Assembly (NCBI GenBank): GCA_003454415.1
Contig: DMKG01000278.1
Coordinates: forward strand, 4,733 to 15,622
Reading direction: 5' to 3'
Length of the DNA: 10,890 nt
Source: Alphaproteobacteria bacterium
GTDB taxonomy: Bacteria > Pseudomonadota > Alphaproteobacteria > UBA11222
Part shown: positions 7,104 to 10,890 of the stretch, one piece after another
Numbering within the stretch: the stretch's first letter is position 1
How the letters are laid out: each line of letters begins with the position of its first letter
Made by a program: the position numbers and the translations under genes
Notes under the pieces: model-generated
Told to the model about the DNA's origin: nothing
What the model saw: only the letters and a program-made list of their open reading frames with translations
Databases searched by the model: none

Positions 7104-8144
7104 TTAAGCCGCCCTGCGCCGCCGCATCCATCCTACGCCCGCCAGCCCGGCGCCCATCAGCGAAAGTGTGATGGGTTCGGGGATGTCGTGGGATCTCAGC
7201 AGATAGTCCCAGCCAATCCGGTCCAGCGCACGAAGGTCATTCTCGGACAGCGGGTAAATCGTGTTGAAGGGCAGGGTCGGATCCATGACGCCCAGCAGAT
7301 CATCGCTCAGATCCTCATCACGCCAATGGCTTGCCTGTCGGCCGTCGCCGGTGAACTGACCCGTGGAAAAGGCGAGTTCAACATCAAGGTCGTCAAAAAA
7401 ACCCGGAAAGGACGGAACCAGCCAGCGTGCAAAGCTTGTGAAGTCTGACGTGCTCGAAGGATTGGCTAGGTCGCCGAAACGGAAAAGATCAAGCGGCCTT
7501 ACCGCTACCTCGTCAGGCTGGTCAGTAGCAATCCGGAAATCGATCTCATCCACCACGGAGATAAAACCCAGCGCATGTCCGATCTCATGCAGCGCCACAG
7601 TCTCGAAATCCATGCCGACGACCCCGTCACTGTTGTCGAAGTCAAAGCTGAAGCCGCTGTTGAATTCGATCAGCGCGTCCGATGGGGCAAGCCTGGGAAA
7701 GCCCAGCGCAAGGGCGTTGGCCTGAGTGAGAATGATCGCGTCCAGAAGTGAAAAATCTTCGGGCAGAAAAGCCGAGAATCCGGCAGAGCTCGGCAAGAAG
7801 CCCACAATGGCGTCGTCGCTTTCATCCGAGGCGTCAAGGACCATGGCGTCACGGATTACATTAAAGCTTCCCAATAACAGGGTGGAGCTTGCCTGACCAA
7901 TGATGGTGGGGCTTCCCAGATCGCGCAAATCCGCGTCGATCTCCACTGTAATGGGATCGCTGAAAACCGCCTCCCACCTGTCAGCCGCCCGGTTGAACGC
8001 CGCCAGCGCCGCCGCTGCGCTGGCGCCCGTATCGAGGCCGCCGCCCGTAACCGGATTGATGTTGATGACCAGCGCCTGAGCCGCCACCGGCGCCATCATG
8101 GCTATTCCCGCCGCCAGCGCCGTTGATTTCATTATTTTTTGCAT
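7104..8144 (-). CDS. Secreted PEP-CTERM metalloprotease-like protein
   Basis: This 346-aa protein has a signal peptide (hydrophobic 8-22, likely cleavage after AQA at residue 24). Its C-terminus is a PEP-CTERM sorting tail: IPEP at 321-324, a hydrophobic helix at about 326-340, then RRRR. Such tails are recognised by an exosortase, so the mature protein should be exported and processed at the envelope. The zinc motif HEIGHALGF (H186, E187, H190) marks a metalloprotease. GVMDPTL at 285-291 resembles a metzincin Met-turn. At the usual metzincin third-ligand position there is Ser196; Asp199 (ISVVD) may serve instead. The region is strongly acidic (Asp-rich). A GGGGGA lies 4 nt before the ATG at 8144, a tight spacing; Met5 is an alternative start. 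The substrate is unknown. It lies 203 bp downstream of folA on the same strand and may have its own promoter. Confidence 0.88.
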   Translation of the reverse strand: MQKIMKSTALAAGIAMMAPVAAQALVININPVTGGGLDTGASAAAALAAFNRAADRWEAVFSDPITVEIDADLRDLGSPTIIGQASSTLLLGSFNVIRDAMVLDASDESDDAIVGFLPSSAGFSAFLPEDFSLLDAIILTQANALALGFPRLAPSDALIEFNSGFSFDFDNSDGVVGMDFETVALHEIGHALGFISVVDEIDFRIATDQPDEVAVRPLDLFRFGDLANPSSTSDFTSFARWLVPSFPGFFDDLDVELAFSTGQFTGDGRQASHWRDEDLSDDLLGVMDPTLPFNTIYPLSENDLRALDRIGWDYLLRSHDIPEPITLSLMGAGLAGVGWMRRRRAA

Positions 8145-8347
8145 GGGTCCCCCAATTCCGTAGAATTATGTCGTGTAATGGCTCCTGAAATGAAATGGAT
8201 CATTAAGGTTAACCGGCGGCAACCGTACCCCGACCCTGCATCAATTACAACAAAGGGGGGCCTCGCCACATTTCCGCCTCCGTTATCCTCGTCACAGTTT
8301 GATCTTGCGCAGGTCTCAATTTCTTGCGCCCTGCATCCGGATGGCGC

Positions 8348-9633
<1,286 letters not shown>

Positions 9634-9669
9634 GGGGGTTGTTTTCCTTGCGGAATGCGAGTCCGCCTC

Positions 9670-9698
9670 ATTCTAACGGATTGAAGCCTGCTTCGTAA
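9670..9698 (-). promoter_or_regulatory. Candidate sigma70 promoter for thyA-folA
   Basis: On the - strand, TTACGA (9698-9693) and TAGAAT (9675-9670) are 17 bp apart. The -10 matches consensus in 5 of 6 positions. Transcription would start near 9663, about 30 nt before thyA. It overlaps the candidate promoter on the opposite strand. Confidence 0.4.
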
Positions 9699-9709
9699 GG
9701 GCATAAGCT
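9681..9709 (+). promoter_or_regulatory. Candidate sigma70 promoter for the Ddn-like pair
   Basis: TTGAAG (9681-9686) and TAAGCT (9704-9709) are 17 bp apart. The -35 is good and the -10 weak. Transcription would start near 9716, about 35 nt before the first Ddn-like gene. It overlaps the candidate thyA promoter, so the two could compete. Confidence 0.4.
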
Positions 9710-9750
9710 GGCGCCCAGGGAAAAAGAGGCAAAGAGAAAGGGAAGCGGCC

Positions 9751-10239
9751 ATGGCCGAAAAAATGGACATGAACAAGGTGATCAGCGACATGGATTCCGG
9801 CCAGATGCCCGACTTCATGAAAAAGCATCTGCGCCTCTATCTCGAGAGCGGCGGAAAGGAAGGCCATATGTGGGATGCAAGTCTGGCGGGGCCCGGCCTT
9901 GGCCTCGTTCCCACCCTCCTGCTGACGACCGTGGGCCGCAAAACCGGCAAGAAACGCATCCTGCCGCTTATCTACGGCAAGGTTGACGGGAATTACATCG
10001 TCATCGGCTCCAAGGGCGGATCGGATTCCCATGCAAAATGGTATTTGAATCTGCTGGCCAATCCCGATGCGGAGATTCAGGTGGCGACCGAACATTTCAA
10101 GGTGCGCGCCCGTATCGCCGAAGGCGAGGAACGCGCGAAAATCTGGAACCATATGCTGACGGTCTATCCGCCCTATGCCGATTACCAGGCGAGAACCAGC
10201 CGTCACATTCCCGTGGTGGTGCTGGAAAAACAGGGCTGA
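9751..10239 (+). CDS. Ddn-like nitroreductase/deazaflavin-dependent oxidoreductase, copy 1
   Basis: This 162-aa protein matches the small split-barrel family named after mycobacterial Ddn (F420H2-dependent quinone/nitro-reductases). Visible family blocks are TTVGRKTGKKRILPLIYG (59-76), the IGSKGG turn (85-90), and W97-x-LNLLANPDAEIQV (97-111), then the RARI strand (119-122) and a C-terminal IPVVVLEKQ. There is no signal peptide or membrane segment, so it should be cytosolic. In Ddn the conserved Lys/Arg and Gly blocks bind the F420 phosphate. Whether this organism makes F420 cannot be seen here, so FMN or another ligand is possible. An AGGGAAG precedes the ATG. A second copy follows 27 nt downstream, roughly two-thirds identical by hand alignment. 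Confidence 0.9.
   Translation: MAEKMDMNKVISDMDSGQMPDFMKKHLRLYLESGGKEGHMWDASLAGPGLGLVPTLLLTTVGRKTGKKRILPLIYGKVDGNYIVIGSKGGSDSHAKWYLNLLANPDAEIQVATEHFKVRARIAEGEERAKIWNHMLTVYPPYADYQARTSRHIPVVVLEKQG
10099..10133 (+). repeat. 35-bp exact repeat, copy 1 (in first Ddn-like gene)
   Basis: These 35 bases are identical to 10618-10652, at the equivalent place in the second Ddn-like gene. They encode KVRARIAEGEE. Silent sites are also identical, unlike neighbouring codons, which suggests recent duplication or gene conversion. Confidence 0.9.
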
Positions 10240-10266
10240 GACGCAGCGGCCGCACAGGAGGAAACC

Positions 10267-10758
10267 ATGGCGGAAAAAATCGACGTCGAAAAAGTTCTGA
10301 GCGATCCGGATTTTGCGAAATATCCCGATTGGATCAAGACCCATCTCCGCACCTATCTGGAAAGCGGCGGCGAGGAGGGACATCTGTGGCCTTCCGGAAT
10401 CAAACAGGGGGAAGGCCCTACCCATATTCCCACCCTGCTGCTAACGACCGTGGGGCGCAAATCGGGCAAGCAACGCATCCTGCCGCTGCTCTATGGCAAA
10501 GTCGGGGCGGATCATATCATCATCGGCTCCATGGGAGGCGCGCCCAAACACCCGCAATGGTTCCTGAATTTGCAGGCCAACCCCGATGCGGAAATCCAGG
10601 TAGGCACTGATCATTACAAGGTGCGCGCCCGTATCGCCGAAGGCGAGGAACGGGAGAAAATCTGGAGCCATATGCTGACGATTTTCCCTGTTTACGGCGA
10701 TTACCAGAAGAAAACCGAGAGGCGGATCCCGGTCGTGGTGCTGGAAAAACAGGCTTGA
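10267..10758 (+). CDS. Ddn-like nitroreductase/deazaflavin-dependent oxidoreductase, copy 2
   Basis: This 163-aa paralogue of the preceding gene keeps every family block: TTVGRKSGKQRILPLLYG, the IIGSMGG turn, W-x-LNLQANPDAEIQV, and the IPVVVLEKQ end. Differences cluster in the N-terminal helix and in the loop before the first barrel strand (around residues 42-52), which in this fold shapes the substrate pocket; divergent substrate range is therefore possible. AGGAGG lies 6 nt before the ATG, a stronger ribosome site than that of copy 1, so copy 2 may be translated more from the shared message. The gap between the genes is 27 nt with no promoter or terminator. A tmRNA promoter begins 17 nt after its stop. 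Confidence 0.9.
   Translation: MAEKIDVEKVLSDPDFAKYPDWIKTHLRTYLESGGEEGHLWPSGIKQGEGPTHIPTLLLTTVGRKSGKQRILPLLYGKVGADHIIIGSMGGAPKHPQWFLNLQANPDAEIQVGTDHYKVRARIAEGEEREKIWSHMLTIFPVYGDYQKKTERRIPVVVLEKQA
10618..10652 (+). repeat. 35-bp exact repeat, copy 2 (in second Ddn-like gene)
   Basis: This is identical over 35 bases to 10099-10133, at an offset of 519 bp that matches the tandem gene duplication. Confidence 0.9.
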
Positions 10759-10775
10759 TTCGCCGCCGGCGACGC

Positions 10776-10804
10776 TTGAAATCACGCCGCGCAGTCTCTA
10801 TATT
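10776..10804 (+). promoter_or_regulatory. Sigma70 promoter of the tmRNA gene
   Basis: TTGAAA (10776-10781) and TATATT (10799-10804) are separated by exactly 17 bp. Each box matches consensus in 5 of 6 positions. The predicted start (about 10809-10812) falls at the hairpin that opens the RNA, which supports both calls. Confidence 0.75.
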
Positions 10805-10808
10805 AGTT

Positions 10809-10890
10809 GTTGCCGGGCAACCGGCTATGGCGATAAACGGACGTGCAATAAGCGTATCGGACCCGGGGGCGGTACCCGGCGCCTCCACCA
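10809..10890 (+). ncRNA. ssrA: tmRNA, acceptor piece of a permuted two-piece gene (partial)
   Basis: The last ~80 bases look like the acceptor part of alphaproteobacterial tmRNA, the RNA that rescues stalled ribosomes. A GCCGG/CCGGC hairpin with a GCAA tetraloop (10812-10825) opens the RNA. Near the end is a T-arm: CCGGG (10863-10867) pairs with CCCGG (10875-10879) around a 7-nt loop (GGCGGTA). Then CGCCTCC, the 3' strand of the acceptor stem, A, and CCA at 10888-10890. The pairing 5' strand is not upstream, as expected for a circularly permuted gene in which the coding piece with the tag frame follows the CCA. That piece would lie beyond the window. The start is estimated from the promoter; the mature 5' end is unknown. 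Confidence 0.82.

Noticed and set aside
8334..8343. Palindrome CATCCGGATG after folA as an intrinsic terminator
   Set aside because: The hairpin is compact but no T-run follows on the - strand, so termination there is not supported.
9673..10425. - strand open frame opposite the Ddn-like genes (250 codons)
   Set aside because: It spans two well-supported genes and their intergenic gap, with a shadow-like composition.
10840..10890. tRNA gene ending in CCA at the right edge
   Set aside because: A T-arm and CCA are present, but there is no anticodon arm, D-arm or pairing 5' acceptor strand upstream. The pattern fits permuted tmRNA instead.

Overview
The window is chromosomal DNA from an alphaproteobacterium, inferred from four signs. 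It has a Ros/MucR-type zinc-finger regulator, an hflK-hflC-degP cluster next to thyA-folA, an Mrp ATPase without the CPxC cysteines (a form I recall as usual in this class), and at the right edge the 3' (acceptor) part of what looks like the two-piece tmRNA of alphaproteobacteria. A PEP-CTERM-tagged protein implies an exosortase system elsewhere in the genome. I cannot name the genus. Genes are G+C-rich, while the first ~495 bases are clearly A+T-rich.

Layout: 1-495 is an A+T-rich leader with short direct repeats, one possible 45-codon small gene, a weak hairpin and a plausible promoter. On the + strand follow a MucR-family regulator (496-915) and a crotonase-fold protein (945-1754). The crotonase has Gln in place of one of the two hydratase glutamates, so it may not be a true enoyl-CoA hydratase. 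On the - strand, hflK (5549-4380), hflC (4383-3496) and a Do/DegP-type periplasmic protease (3390-1900) form an operon for envelope protein quality control; hflK and hflC overlap by 4 nt. mrp (5809-6999, + strand) diverges from hflK and ends in a strong intrinsic terminator.

On the - strand again, thyA (9633-8839) and folA (8839-8348) are translationally coupled and together form the dTMP/tetrahydrofolate cycle. Downstream of them is a secreted PEP-CTERM metalloprotease-like protein (8144-7104). Divergent from thyA are two tandem paralogues of the Ddn/deazaflavin-dependent nitroreductase fold (9751-10239 and 10267-10758), a recent-looking duplication. A near-consensus sigma70 promoter 17 nt after the second copy drives the tmRNA acceptor segment, whose CCA is the last base triplet of the window.

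Most of the window is core housekeeping. The parts that merit a second look are the tandem Ddn-like pair in a lineage where F420 is not standard, the atypical crotonase beside MucR, the metalloprotease with an unclear third zinc ligand, the split thyA-folA/hflKC-degP neighbourhood, and the A+T-rich leader with its small ORF. I see no CRISPR array, insertion sequence, prophage or obvious new defence system.
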